DNA of 64,000 nt from Ischnura elegans (taxonomy: Eukaryota > Arthropoda > Insecta > Odonata > Coenagrionidae): contig NC_060247.1 of assembly GCF_921293095.1 (NCBI RefSeq), forward strand, positions 109,635,111-109,699,110, in the 5' to 3' direction. A program made the position numbers and the translations under genes. The notes beneath the pieces were generated by a model. The model searched no databases and was not told the origin of the DNA. It was given only the letters and a program-made list of their open reading frames with translations. Positions 53,450-64,000 of this stretch are shown in pieces (position 1 is the first letter of the stretch; every line of letters starts with the position of its first letter).

Positions 53450-54740
53450 GGATGTAGTCATAAAATAGTCACTCTGTTTGCTGGGCCTAAGTGGTTATGC
53501 AATCTAGCGGGCATTCAACTAAGATACGCAGCCACTTCCATTCTAGCTGAATTTTAGTTTACCGCCACGCCGCATCCCAAATAAAGATATCATCATCGGC
53601 ATAGAAGTCGCCTTGCGGAAGCTTTTAATGTTGATAAATGTCACTGTCTTTTAGCAAATTTTACAAAATTTTCAATAATTCAAAAGTGAACCTCAAAGTC
53701 TCCTCAGATGTATTGCACTGCAATAACAGAGCAGTGAAACTTATGACTTAAAATAACACAGGCCAACAATGAAAAAACTTTTTTCTGAAAATACCTTATT
53801 CTTATGTTTTTAAAGTTGCTGAATCCAAATATGATGGTTTTAAAGTTGTATCACCCACCATTTATTCACATTTTACAGTTGAATTTATGAAATCAAGCAA
53901 TATTATTAGAATTAAACAGCTTTTTATAGTTATAATAAAATTGAAAAAGGAGCTCTAATGTACGAAGATAATGGGGGATTACTGTTGGTACTTTACCGAG
54001 AAGTTCAGCAAGCGATTCATCGCAGAAAAAGCTACACATAAGCTTCAATGAAAAAAGGGAAATATAATGTAGACCAATTCCAGTTGACAAGTGAACCCTG
54101 TATTATCACGCTGAAGTAAATACAACCAATTTTATCACGATGTAGTAAACAGTATATACAAACAATTTTATGATGTAACACAGTGTTTCATTGATTTCTC
54201 TATATACCGTATAAGGGTATTAGACTAAATATTATATATATATTGCTTGGAAACTATGGGCGATAAAAAACTAAGGCAAGGTTTGGATTGGGCACATAAA
54301 ATCTATAAAGATCAGCTATTAAAACAAAAAAAGTTTTCAAACAAAATTATTTTGTTGGCCTGTGTAATAGAAGTGTGTCAAAGAAAGAGGAGTCCACCGC
54401 CATTTATTGTCGAGAGAACAGAATCACCTAAAAAGATTTTTCGGTGACTTAAAGTCAACTATGGTTGTTAGGCATGGAAAGTAATGGGACAGCAAACAGT
54501 TATTTCGATGCATTCATATAGACTCCCTGAAAATCCTAGTTTTCCTCCCCTTTTTCGCCTGAAGTGTACTTTGAAACAAATTGGAATTACAAATGAATCA
54601 CATTGTCCCCGGCTTGTCATTATTTCTCTCTATAGCTGCACTCTGACATCATGTGCAAGCGAACGGAAGGAAGTTCCACGGGACTAAGGAGCGCGAATTA
54701 AGCAGCGCGTGGCACGGCAGGTGGTGGGGAGGTGGAGGGC
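53450..54740. other. Intergenic, no supported gene
   Basis: A 64-codon open frame from ATG 54,256 to TGA 54,447 ('LLACVIEVCQRKRSPPPFIV') has no motif or splice context. Otherwise AT-rich. Confidence 0.35.
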
Positions 54741-54748
54741 GTGCGGCG

Positions 54749-55051
54749 CAGTGGCACAGCGAGGGGGGGGTTTGGGGGTTAAAACCCCCCCCAGAGCTCA
54801 GAGATATATTTAAGTTTAATCCATTTTACTTAATTGGATTGATATTACAAATAGAATAGTGTAAGGATTAATAAAATATCCCTCAGAAAGCCGTAAAACT
54901 CACTATTTTGAACAATTTATCTTAAAATTCCACAATTTATTAATCCCGCACCTACCGCTTATCCTGGTGGATATTCCATACCGCCACACACCCCGGTATT
55001 GGTTGCACCTAAACCCCTCCCCCCCAGCCTTAATTCCTGGCTGCGCCCCTG
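54749..55051. mobile_element. hAT-type MITE with 8-bp target duplication
   Basis: 303 bp. Ends CAGTGGCACAGC and the complement of CAGGGGCGCAGC, typical hAT termini, each followed by a G-run. Flanks GTGCGGCG (54,741-54,748) and GTGCGACG (55,052-55,059) match at 7 of 8 positions, the expected hAT duplication length. AT-rich interior without a frame. Confidence 0.8.
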
Positions 55052-55430
55052 GTGCGACGGGCGCATGTGAGGCAACTTATCCGCATGAAGGAATCAAGAC
55101 ACGACAAAACAGTTGAAATTGTCGTCATTAAAAAAAATTGAAACACCGCGTTTGCCATGGAAAACGTTTTATGCGGGTCGTGAACCTACGCCTGCAAAAT
55201 AACTGCATTTAGGCCCAATTGACGCCATTAGGCGCCTTAGGCACGCCTATAGCACGAACCTGGGAATTTTTTAAATAATTGTTTTCTCACCGATTCGCAC
55301 ATTTTGAGCCTAAGAACTCTTAAAATTTTGAAATATAAGCGCCGGCCTAACACCAACATGTCGTATAGATACGACAAGATGGCACTAATACTTCGATGAA
55401 TTCAAAGGCTCTTCCTCCCAATTAACCCTT
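55052..55430. other. Nothing recognised
   Basis: AT-rich spacer. Confidence 0.35.
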
Positions 55431-55610
55431 AGAAAAAAGGTGATACTGGACGACCTTGAATCCAATCCTGACATCATCATTCTGACCGCCGACAGAGGGA
55501 ATGTCACCTTCATCATCACCAGAATGGATTAGAGAGACAAGTGGAAACTGTTGGTGGAGGATCCGGCCCATCTGAAAACTGAAGGACACAATGGCCAACA
55601 TGTCATAGAA
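55430..55610 (+). pseudogene. Penelope-like element fragment
   Basis: Plus-strand reading 'LESNPDIIILTADRGNVTFI', an in-frame TAG, then 'DKWKLLVEDPAHLKTE'. The 'ADKG.(V/A)T(V/I)' block followed by a D-P-x-x-L spacing is typical of the N-terminal part of Penelope-like reverse transcriptases. Only this scrap is present. Confidence 0.55.
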
Positions 55611-56339
55611 CGGTAAGTAAGGTATCTCATCAAGTAGAGATGGAAAAATCGATTTCAATCAAAATCAAAAATCGAGTTTTAATAGTTAAAAATCGAAGAA
55701 ATCGAGATCGAGCCATGACCAACGAGTTTCGATCCAAACTCGATTTTTCAACTTCCTCCCGAAAGCCTCCGATACACATGAATTTCGCTGGGGAATCCGC
55801 GTTTGAAGATTTATTTTTTTATAATTTTTATTTCATGTGTTAATTGCTTCTTCAATGAATGTCACCTACCTCGATGATTAAGCAGCAGACATTTTGCAAC
55901 ACTGTTGTGTCTTTTTTCTGTCTTGGAGGCATAATTTTTAATTAAAACACTACCTTTGCTGAATACATGTCAACTGACGTCCAAACTTCAGGAAAAAAGA
56001 AGATTAATTAATGAATTTATAATGGGGTCGTTCAGCCCATAATTGCAATTTATAAGATAATTGGTAGAGCCGTAGAAAATTTGGGTCCCTGACGTAAAAA
56101 AATCTCAATTTAGCTATTTTCCAATAACTTGAAAATGCAAAATTTGAAAAGTTAAAAAAGTCCACTTTTTTTGACGTCGCAAAAGTTCCAGTTCATCGAG
56201 CCGTTCTGAGAGACCCGATCCTTGACCCAATGAACCGTTCATGGGAATGTTAATCTTAAAGAAACGCGTTAGACGGATGCACTAGAATGAGAGATTGCGG
56301 AGAAGCGATAAGCTGCTATTCAATAGTCAGTGATGTGCG
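55611..56339. other. AT-rich, nothing recognised
   Basis: Contains runs of AAAATCGA at 55,640-55,745, a simple low-complexity stretch. Confidence 0.35.
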
Positions 56340-56455
56340 AAAAATCCACAGAGGAAAAATCATTCGCCTTGACCGGGATTCGAACCCGGATCCCTCGATT
56401 TCCGGCCGAGTGCTTTAGCCAGTTGAGCTACCGAAGCGTCATTCTCCCTTGTGGA
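56340..56455 (-). mobile_element. tRNA-derived SINE head
   Basis: On the minus strand: box A (TAGCTCAACTGG), an anticodon-like arm and box B (GGTTCGAATCC) with tRNA spacing. The acceptor stem pairs poorly and position 33 of the anticodon loop is not T, so it is a retroposed derivative rather than a gene. Followed on that strand by 'tttttcctctgtggatttt', also present at 11,935. Confidence 0.75.
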
Positions 56456-56853
56456 AATTTGTGGACTATACCGGATAAGGTGGTATAGACTGCTGAGCAT
56501 ATGATGCGACTAGCAGTCCAGGTCGTGCGCCTGGCGCCACAGCCGGAGAGCAAAGCCCGAACTTTGAACACGAGAGGTGTTCGCTCTAGACTTATTTAAG
56601 TATACCGGGACCAGCCACGGCTCACCTATGATAGTTGCATTATATGCTCAGCAGTCCATACCACCTTGTCCGGTATAGCCCACAAATTGGAGCATTTTGG
56701 AATGGAGCAATTTCAATGGGACATTTTATATCACACGGGGTGCAATGCCGACCAAGTGCCGTGTGACTTCCATCTTGACGCTGAAATGAAGATGTGACTT
56801 GGAGGGAAGCGTTTTCAAATGGACGATGATGAGCTTCAGGACGAAGGGAAGGG
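56417..56853 (+). mobile_element. Composite unit: inverted-repeat hairpin plus mariner scrap, copy 2
   Basis: Near-identical to 21,298-21,735. Inverted arms at about 56,456-56,507 and 56,637-56,690. The mariner part (56,691-56,853) keeps the 'CDFHL' and 'LGGKRFQMDDDELQDE' region and then stops abruptly. Here the tRNA-like head is complete, unlike at 21.3 kb. Confidence 0.8.
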
Positions 56854-56908
56854 AATTTGGAAACTGTGATAACCATAACCATTTTAAATAGATACCTTCC
56901 CTGCATAC

Positions 56909-57123
56909 TCGCTCAGCAATCGCCCACCGAATCAAATCCGCTCATCTAGTAGCCCAACATTACGAATACGCTCAGCTGGCAGTAGCCGGAGCACAAACGC
57001 TCACCTCCGATGCTTGGAGAAAGGGAGGTGAGAATTTATGCCCCGGTTATACCAGCTGAGCGGATTCGGATTGTTGGGCTACTAGATGAGCGGATTTGAT
57101 TCGGTGGGCGATTCCTGAGCGCT
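56909..57123. mobile_element. Fold-back MITE with ~79-bp inverted arms
   Basis: Arms 56,911-56,989 and 57,043-57,121 are inverted copies with a few mismatches (CGCCCACCGAATCAAATCCG and its complement, etc.); the 53-nt centre has its own CACCTCC/GGAGGTG stem. The whole 215 bp could fold into one long hairpin. No target duplication found. Confidence 0.8.
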
Positions 57124-57159
57124 TTTGCAGTGGGGGTATCGTAATGTATCATCGGGGTA

Positions 57160-57440
57160 GCAGAAAAACAGGTAACTATTCAATAATCTTATGGGAAGTG
57201 ATTAAAAAAATGGTTTAATCTCTGCCATTTCCAATCTCGGCACAGGAAATTTTTTTTCATGGCAGTTAACATGTGAGTTCACCGACTTTCACGCGACAGG
57301 CCTAACATAAACGCCTGTATTGGAAATGGTTGTAAAGTCCTTGGTTTGTAAACCGTGATAACCATAGCATTGTGAATGTATCAATCATTAGAGTAGAGGA
57401 TACAACATGTAACTATTCTATAGTCGCATGGGAAGTGATT
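57160..57440 (+). repeat. Partial direct repeats (~240-bp spacing)
   Basis: 'gtaactattc' with 'catgggaagtgatt'-type sequence recurs at 57,170 and 57,408, and 'gtgataaccata' at 56,867 and 57,355. An imperfect duplication, source unknown. Confidence 0.5.
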
Positions 57441-58439
57441 TGAAAGATGATTTAAACTTCGAAAAATTTGCGGGATGCGTTGCTATTTAGTTAACGAATA
57501 CTATTATTAGAACTTAGTTTGGCGCAAAATACCTGAAGACACTCACCTTATCGCGGTAGGATTCTCTGTGACCACCCCGTCAGATTCTCAGCTTTGCCTT
57601 TGATCCATTAAAGACTGATATCTCGCTTATATGGCGACTGGATGGACCGTAGACTAAATGTTGTCCTTAAGTTGAGAGGAAACTGGAATACATACATCAT
57701 TCATTGTTATTGTTTATCAATTATGTTCCTTTTGCGTGTCTCTTAGTCATGCCGGAAGTTTCACGTGCGAACTCAGGCAAAGCAATTAGAAACGTCAATG
57801 ACGCGTGAACTTGTGAGAATATCGAATCGTCGGAGTTTGTATTTCAGCAAGAATTGCTAGAATTTTAAGAATATCAAGAATAGTAGGTTAGTTAGACCAA
57901 TTCCTCTTACACAGGCGCATTGTATTTTTTATTCAATGACATCTCTTTATCGTAGTGGGCAAGTGGTTCCATAGGCGCCTCAAGTACGAACCCGAAATCT
58001 TAACACTTGGCTGCTGTCTGTCAAAGGCATCTACTAACTTTTGGGTAAGAATATCTTTCCCACCTCTCTAAACATCAATTTTCGCTGATGTGTACTTGCC
58101 GTGCGAAGTTTTAATTATTAGTCCCTCGTTACTTAAGTCGCCAGAGTGAAGTCGCCAGTACATGAGCGTGGAGGCGTGGGAGGGGGTTGAGTGTAGAGAA
58201 AGGAGCGGTGGAGTTGATGGGAGGAAATGGGGGATGGCGAGTGGTGTGGAGGGAGGGAGCCTCAGGCGGGGAGGAAGGGGATATCCGTAGGCGAGATAAA
58301 GAGAGACTGCGGGGGAGGAGATCGACAGGAAGTTGCATAGTATTTATCCCGATGAGGCTCGCGTGGTGCAACAGCCAGGGGCGGGGAAGGTGGAGAGGTA
58401 CATAATGTGGGGCTAGAGAGGAGACGGGAAGTTTAAACA
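57441..58439. other. Intergenic, nothing recognised
   Basis: 58,129-58,440 is G-rich on the plus strand; open frames there in both directions are compositional. Confidence 0.4.
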
Positions 58440-58860
58440 AAGTTCTATAGATCAGGGTGGGCTTCCTCCAGACAAAGTATTAGATTTTCTATGCCAAAGA
58501 AGTTGTCCCTCAAGGAAGCGCATTAGGCCCACTTTAATTTCTTTCACTCTGAACTGATTTACTATTGCTATGATAGACTATTGGGATCGCATTTTGGTCA
58601 TTACGTATGGAGGTTTCCTTTCAAAAAGCTTTAAGTTATCAAACTCATTTTTGATCAAAATATTTTGGATCAGGATAGACTTCGTCCAGACAAGTGATGT
58701 CTTTGGTGGTGTTTGATTTTCTAAGCCGAAAATGAAGTCCTACAAGGAAGCGTAGTAAGCCCAATTTCGTTTTCAATAATCATATTATGGTAACTGGGCG
58801 TGAGAATCGCATTTTAGTCAAGTCTTACGGATGATTCTTACAAAAAGGCGTAGCGATAAA
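58440..58860 (+). pseudogene. Two tandem scraps of a LINE RT around motif B
   Basis: First copy reads 'EVVPQGSALGPL' (about 58,502-58,537), second 'ENEVLQGSVVSPISF' (about 58,728), both variants of the RT motif GVPQGSVLGPLLF. The two ~220-bp segments also share flanking sequence ('gcttcctccagacaa', 'gaatcgcattttagtcaa'). No FADD motif follows. Confidence 0.45.
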
Positions 58861-60808
58861 TTATCAGGCTCTAGTCTAAGCCCGAGTTACCTGCCCCCAT
58901 TCAATTCTCGCTTGAATTAATAAAGCTTATAGACGAAGCACTATATCTGTTCATTTTATCTCTGCGGGTCATCTTTCGTGAGATCCCGGACACTATCAGA
59001 GGGCCTCGCTGAAGGGGGAGGGGTAGTACCGAGAGAGAGAGAGAGAGAGAGCAGGAGCGACCTTAACGTTGCCAAATGTACACAGGCGCCCTAGTGCCCC
59101 ACTGAAAAGGTGTGACTCATACATGGCCACAGATATTTTGGGCCCGGCGGCGAAACAATGCATACAATGTATAGCTACTTATTTAGAGGGGATTGAGGAT
59201 AATCCCATCTCAGAAGCCAGGATATTGTCCGCTAAATGCGAGACCGCTGGTGAAAGGCATACATAAGCGTAACATTCTGATAAACGGGGATTGCAAGGGA
59301 ATTCGTGAGGATGAGGATGCACAAAGAATGGAGAAAAGTAGCACGACGGGTATTTTATTAAATAATTTATTTTGTAACTTATTGCTGGAGTGGTGTGGCT
59401 AATAAATCAACCTCCTCGTCTTCCCTCCCGTCAGTGTCTTAATTTTCGGAGTCACTTTCGGAGCCTTCAATAAACACGCTCGGATGTTACTCTTTTAAAT
59501 CAGAGGTATACAAAACTATATAGGTTGTAATACCCAAAAGTAAATACGGAGTGGAGGAAAAGGGCTAGGGTTTGGTAATAAAGGGATCGGAAAAGTACTG
59601 AGAGGGAATAGGTCGAGGGAGGGAGTCGGTGCTGACGGGAATGCAAAAGGTGAATAAAAATTTTCTGGAAAGGCGATGGAAAAGGATTGAAGTGGAAGAA
59701 TAAGGAACAGTAAGTTATAAGTTGGATTTAAATGGAAGAATCGAATAGCACCAAGAGAACATGCGAGATTTGGCAACAAAGCTAGCAGATTCACGAAGTT
59801 GACACGACGGAGGTCTGAGAGCGACTGAAATTCCGAAGTGCTAGGCCACGCCTACTGTCTGCTGATTGGAAGAGGGAAAGTCACGTGTAGATAAACTTTC
59901 CCTCCTCTCACCCCAACTCGGTTAAGCCACACCAGCTCACCCGCAAAGATAATGTGAACAGACCTTAGTTAAGGCACCTTGCAATGGTGTGCCATTGCAT
60001 AATTATGCGAATATGTATTTCCAAGGATTTTACGAGGACTTTCCCCTTCTGCTGTATTCTAAGAAAACAATGAAGAGCGAAAACATTTGGGGTTCACCTA
60101 CCAACTCAGAAATAGCAATCAGAAACATCAATAACTCGTGGTTTTGTGAGAATTGCTGGCTTGAATGCGTAAAGTGATGAAATAGAGTCGAGGGAGAGGG
60201 CATTATTTTAAAAGTATGTGGGGAAGGCTTGGTGCAGCGATCGTGGATATATTGGATGCGGACTGTCGAGCGATTCAAGGAGGAGTCGGAGGTGTGGGGG
60301 CCGAGAGGAGAGGGAGATTTCGAGACCCCCTCACACCCCCCACCCCGACGTTTGCCCACGGCCGATGATTTCGGGGAGTCACGTGACTCGATCCCCGCCT
60401 CTTTCGATTAAAGGAATCGCCAAAACCAATGTAACGAGGTGTTTCACCTTCCCTTCGGAGGCCCAACTCAACCACCCCCTACTGCTCCCGCCCCCCACGT
60501 CACTTCCTCCTCAAAATCCTGAAAGCGATTCGGGGGAGATGCGCGTTTAATTTTAGTGCACCTATCCGACGGTTTGGCGCTGTGTATTTCTTCTCACACA
60601 CACGCCACAGTGGGCGGAAATTGAAAAAAGCTTGACGAAACTAATATCTCCGTTATTATTTAACGTAGATCCACGATTTTTCCATTTTAAATGATTTTTA
60701 CCTTCTAAATCCGAATATAATGTTATTTTTTCTGTAGACGTTTACAGTGTACACGAACTCACAAAAACGCCGAGTAAAGAAACCGTCGCTGATTTTCGAT
60801 TTCAACAG
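58861..60808. other. Intergenic with simple-sequence stretches
   Basis: A (GA)n run at 59,031-59,051. G-rich and C-rich patches at 59,560-59,660 and 60,270-60,540 create open frames on both strands without motifs. No gene supported. Confidence 0.4.
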
Positions 60809-60966
60809 CGGTGAGGGAATCAAACTTCTTCATCGACGAAGAACCAGAGCTTTTCCCGGTGGTTGACATAAAGAACTCTTCTCGGGTTTCCAACCGCATC
60901 AGGGTGTGCATTATGTCGGCCCACTTTTCGTTGGGAGACTTTCCCGGCATGTTCACGGCTGATTAA
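60809..60966 (+). CDS. Candidate terminal exon, conserved with 62,690-62,805
   Basis: After an acceptor-like TGATTTTCGATTTCAACAG the plus strand is open for 51 codons to TAA: 'VRESNFFIDEEPELFPVVDI', then 'KNSSRVSNRIRVCIMSAHFS', then 'LGDFPGMF'. The minus strand at 62,690-62,800 encodes 'KNSSQDSNRVRVCLVSAYVS' and 'LADFPGYF'. Most differences are synonymous or conservative (I/V, H/Y, G/A), the pattern of selection on protein. No family recognised; an exon of a duplicated gene or a transposon gene are both possible. The open frame in the opposite direction here has stops in the other copy. Confidence 0.45.
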
Positions 60967-61192
60967 TCATTAGTAGTGATGGGTACTGTGCGAGTGAGTC
61001 AGCTCAAATGATCGACTCAGCAGATAGAGCTGTGAGGTGAGGGAGTCTTATTTGGTGAGTCGCGACTACCTCCCCTTCGAAGTCCACACACGACTCTCTC
61101 CCCTCCGCGCTCACTGTGCATGTTGGAGTTGTGAGCGGTAGAAGTCGGTTCAATGCGCACACGACTCCCTTAGCGCACGCTGTGCGCTGGAA

Positions 61193-61935
61193 TATGGTGG
61201 TTTCCTATTATTTTTTTATTGCCCAAATCGAAAGATTATTACTCCTGGAGCACCCATTTCACGCTTTTAGATTTTTAAATGATGATATCTATTTTCCGCA
61301 ATTAAATGAAAATTGAAAAATTTCAAGCGCGCGAAAACGCGACGGCTAAGTATGAATGATGGGAAAAGCCCGTGTGACGTCATTCTGGTTCCCGCTGTCG
61401 CCGTGTGAGGTGACCTTGGGGCGAGGGTATGTGCTTCGCTGCGATGCAGGCTGCTATTAGGTAGCAGAGTACCCTGCTACCGGGTAGCGCTTGGCTTAAA
61501 TAAGGATTATAAATACCTTATGAAAAGAACGAAACTTTCCGACCAAAGGCAGTTTTAATAGATGATTATTAAGAGATGTTTCCCTGAGCTCTGTGCCTCA
61601 TGCATACCTTGGTAATCTCAGACGATGTAAAACTCCTGACCACTCGTATAGCAACTAGGTTCCTGTGACGTCACGTGGAGTGGCATCGCATTGGCGACAA
61701 TCTGTCCTTTTTCAAATGATGTTAAAATTGACCATTGCCATTCGTCTAAACTGGGATTTGTAAAACCAAATAACTTGTATATTATGAATACACTAATGTT
61801 GGGTAACGAATGACAATCAGTTGTGGTGATTGATCACCCCCTGCCAAACACCCTAGTGGTGGCTCGCAGGGTATTATGTAGATGTATGTAGATGAATCAA
61901 TGCCTTTCGTTTCCTTTGATGAAGGAAACTAGCCT
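61193..61935 (+). repeat. Dispersed ~700-bp repeat (partner at 2,628-3,310)
   Basis: See 2,628-3,310. Flanked on both sides by related GACTCCC/GTGCGC-rich sequences (61,090-61,190 and 61,940-62,045, sharing 'gttggagt(t/c)gtgagc(a/g)gt'), which may be its outer parts. Confidence 0.8.
61822..61895 (+). mobile_element. ~75-bp LINE-tail insertion
   Basis: Interrupts the 700-bp repeat exactly where the other copy (near 3,250) is continuous. It consists of the last part of the LINE 3' UTR ending TATTATGTAGATGTATGTAG. Short flanking AATCA on both sides looks like a target duplication. Confidence 0.75.
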
Positions 61936-62689
61936 AATGTGCGAGGCGAAGTCAGACTCCCGGCGCCCATGACTCCCTCAGTGCACACTGTGCGTGTTGG
62001 AGTCGTGAGCAGTGGAAGTCGGACTCCATGTGCACACGAATGCTTCCACAAAAATTTTCCGTGTGAGGCTCATCGCATGTTTGGCGGGTCTAAGGGAGCA
62101 CATGGCACTTTTCGCGGGTAGCCCACTGCTCACCTTTACAGGCCGCTTGAAAGATTCTCCTGATTCATTTTCTGGGTATTACTCTTAACAATATCACATG
62201 AACCTTATCTTAATTATCTCTCCTAAATGTCCCATGCATCGTGAAAGAAAAATGGTGGAAGATGCTCATGTTTAAGTTTTCGGCAACGGAAAATTTATGA
62301 AAATAATACAAGACAAAAATGAAAATTTGTTCTTACACAAACAACTAAGATTAATCGAGGAAATTTATTATGAATTGTTAACATGATCATGTAGTTTTGG
62401 AGAGACTATTTTGTTACAACAGAATTTTTTAATTGTCGTCTTCTCTAAGCACCGGAAACTTAATACATTTTCCTACTTCCATGAAAGATATAACGTATCG
62501 GCAAAAATAGTTCCTCAGTTATATCACCTGTTAAACATTGTTACTATTCAATATGTGATTGATTTGAAATCAAATTTTCAAATTGTCATCTCGGAAATGT
62601 TGCATTTTAAAAGCTCGTTCAGAAATCTCCCCCGCACCACCTACCCCTCTTCCCAGAAGCGCTTTGCTTAGTCGCACTGTGTGAGCGGC

Positions 62690-62805
62690 TCTCTCATTAG
62701 GCCTGAAGTAGCCGGGAAAGTCTGCCAATGAAACGTAGGCCGACACGAGGCAGACTCTGACCCGGTTGGAATCCTGAGAAGAGTTCTTCATCCATGGTAG
62801 GCAGG
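62690..62805 (-). pseudogene. Inverted homologue of the 60.8-kb candidate exon
   Basis: Reads from 'WMKNSSQDSNRVRVCLV' to 'DFPGYFRPNE'. Upstream there is no FFIDEEPELF equivalent and no clear acceptor, so this is a partial copy. The frame stays open beyond the homology but into unrelated sequence. Confidence 0.4.
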
Positions 62806-64000
62806 CAGATCGAAGAGATACCAGGAATGTCCAATGCTACGTTAGATGTATTGAAGATGTGAAAAATAAATCAGCGAAGGAATAGTACCTATTCATTAAT
62901 CACCAGTGTCATAATACACTTTTAGTCTAAAAGGATATGGAAAGATGGAATAACACACCGGGATAAATACATGACCGGGATGGGTGGAGGAGAGCTGTTT
63001 GCGAGGCCAAAGCCTAGCTTAGGTGTGAGTTGAAGTCAAAGCCTAGCTTACCACATAAGTAAGTAAGTAAATTAGCACAATACTCACCAGTGAAATTCTA
63101 CTATTTCATGTGAACACAATCCATGCTGGAAAGTATCATTGCCACAAATGGACGCGTTCAGGGATATAAAATATGGAATAGATTGTCGGTAAAATTAAGG
63201 AGTACATCCAGGGGTGGATCCAGGATCTCTCTCCGGGGGGGGCACATGCAAGGCCGTATCCAGGATTTTTTTGCGGGGGAAGGCCCAAGGATACCCCGCA
63301 ATACAAAACGAAATCAATGATAACGGGACCGTATTAAAAATCTTGCATATTTTTTTAAGGTTTGGGGGGGCACGTGGCTCCGTACCCTCCCTCCCTAGAT
63401 CAGACTATGAGTACATCAGTGTGCTACTCAAAACTCGGTCGTTATTTTCGGCGACTAATTACCCAAATCAGTAACAACCTCATGTAAATAATAACTCAAA
63501 ACATGGAGTGACTATCTCGAGTCTTCAGCGAATGTATAAATAAGTACATCGAAGATACTATTTTTACGTGGTGAACAGCAGTAGCATAGATGTAGACCGC
63601 AATATACCGAGGGAATTATGAGAAGGTTGTCACTAAAAAAGAGTAAAAAATACTGCACTTCTTTCCGCATTTGGAGAGACACTACTTGGGGGCAGTCAAA
63701 GATGGTTCCGATGGGACAGGAATGAGGTAAGAAATCTCGGCCTTAACCCATTCGGGTAAATAGACGGCGATTCGCCGGTTGGATACGATTTTCCTCAAGG
63801 TAAAGAGTCGGCGAACTACCGGTAGCGTCATTGTTGTTGCTGCATTTGAAAATTGTTTATTGAATGAATATTATCTTTAAACTAAATATCATGTGGGAAA
63901 AAAACAAATAAAATTATCCCATAAAAATTCTATGCATCTTGACACTAAATTTCATATTCTATAAAATAATAGGTAAATGAAAACCCTTGGAAAAATATTA
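62806..64000. other. Intergenic, repeat scraps only
   Basis: (TAAG)n at 63,056-63,071. At 63,211-63,250, CAGGGGTGGATCCAGGATCT followed by a G-run resembles the left end of a hAT-type MITE; no right end was found. Remaining sequence is AT-rich and unremarkable. Confidence 0.4.

Noticed and set aside
54256..54447. 64-codon plus-strand frame
   Set aside because: No recognisable domain, no neighbouring exon; could be chance in AT-rich DNA.
56355..56450. Functional tRNA gene on the minus strand
   Set aside because: Boxes A and B are good, but the acceptor stem pairs poorly, the anticodon loop lacks T33, and the same sequence recurs truncated at 11.9 kb and 21.3 kb. It is a tRNA-derived SINE head.
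58129..58440. Pro/Leu/Ser-rich frame
   Set aside because: Arises from a G-rich/C-rich tract open in several frames.
60759..60956. Minus-strand open frame with a plausible ATG and GTGAGT donor
   Set aside because: In the homologous segment at 62.7 kb this frame has three stops while the opposite frame stays open with conservative changes, so it is the mirror of the plus-strand candidate exon.
63211..63390. Complete hAT MITE
   Set aside because: A left-end-like CAGGGGTGGATCC with a G-run is present but no inverted right end or 8-bp duplication was found.

Overview
This is AT-rich, repeat-dense eukaryotic DNA, most likely from an insect or another arthropod with a large genome. The support is split genes with GT..AG introns, a Ty1/copia element whose primer-binding site matches the initiator-tRNA anticodon arm (the half-tRNA priming known from insect copia), several LINE, mariner, piggyBac, hAT, P-superfamily and Penelope-like remnants, and a degenerate tRNA-derived SINE. 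There are no bacterial operons, ribosomal genes, intact tRNA genes or CRISPR arrays. All calls come from reading the sequence and its translations; nothing was searched against a database.

Layout. 1-0.8 kb is a copy of a dispersed repeat found again at 35.5-36.9 kb. 1.0-5.4 kb is a Ty3/Gypsy pol remnant (minus strand) split by a 3-kb element with ~390-bp inverted ends and by a TTAA-flanked MITE. 7.6 kb holds one THAP-domain exon. Four clean coding exons on the minus strand (23.96-23.86, 23.21-23.10, 9.64-9.50 and 9.15-8.99 kb) are the best sign of a host gene; the inferred intron at 9.6-23.1 kb is filled with nested transposons. There a copia element (13,549-18,028, 5-bp target duplication) sits inside a LINE reverse transcriptase gene. 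The same interval holds a LINE 3' end (12.0-12.9 kb), an inverted-repeat element carrying a broken gene of a multicopy arthropod family (19.6-21.2 kb), a composite inverted-repeat/mariner unit (21.3-21.9 kb) and another LINE 3' end (22.25-22.88 kb).

25.67-34.17 kb is the most striking region: two P-superfamily (THAP) DNA transposons, 1.06 and 7.41 kb, lie head to tail, separated and bounded by three copies of an 8-bp target duplication. The larger one carries THAP exon remnants, repeated units with splice-like borders, a ~2-kb internal duplication and a 190-bp satellite array just inside its right end. 34.7-39.1 kb holds more repeats. 42.5-46.0 kb contains a TTAA MITE and a broken piggyBac transposase with long inverted arms.

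49.17-50.88 kb (minus) is the only long intact reading frame: an intronless 569-residue secreted protein built from about eleven ~44-residue helical units, most opening with a cysteine. I recognise no family for it. 51.8-64 kb contains further MITEs, hairpins, a Penelope-like fragment, a second copy of the composite unit, RT scraps, and a pair of inverted segments (60.8 and 62.7 kb) conserved at the amino-acid level.
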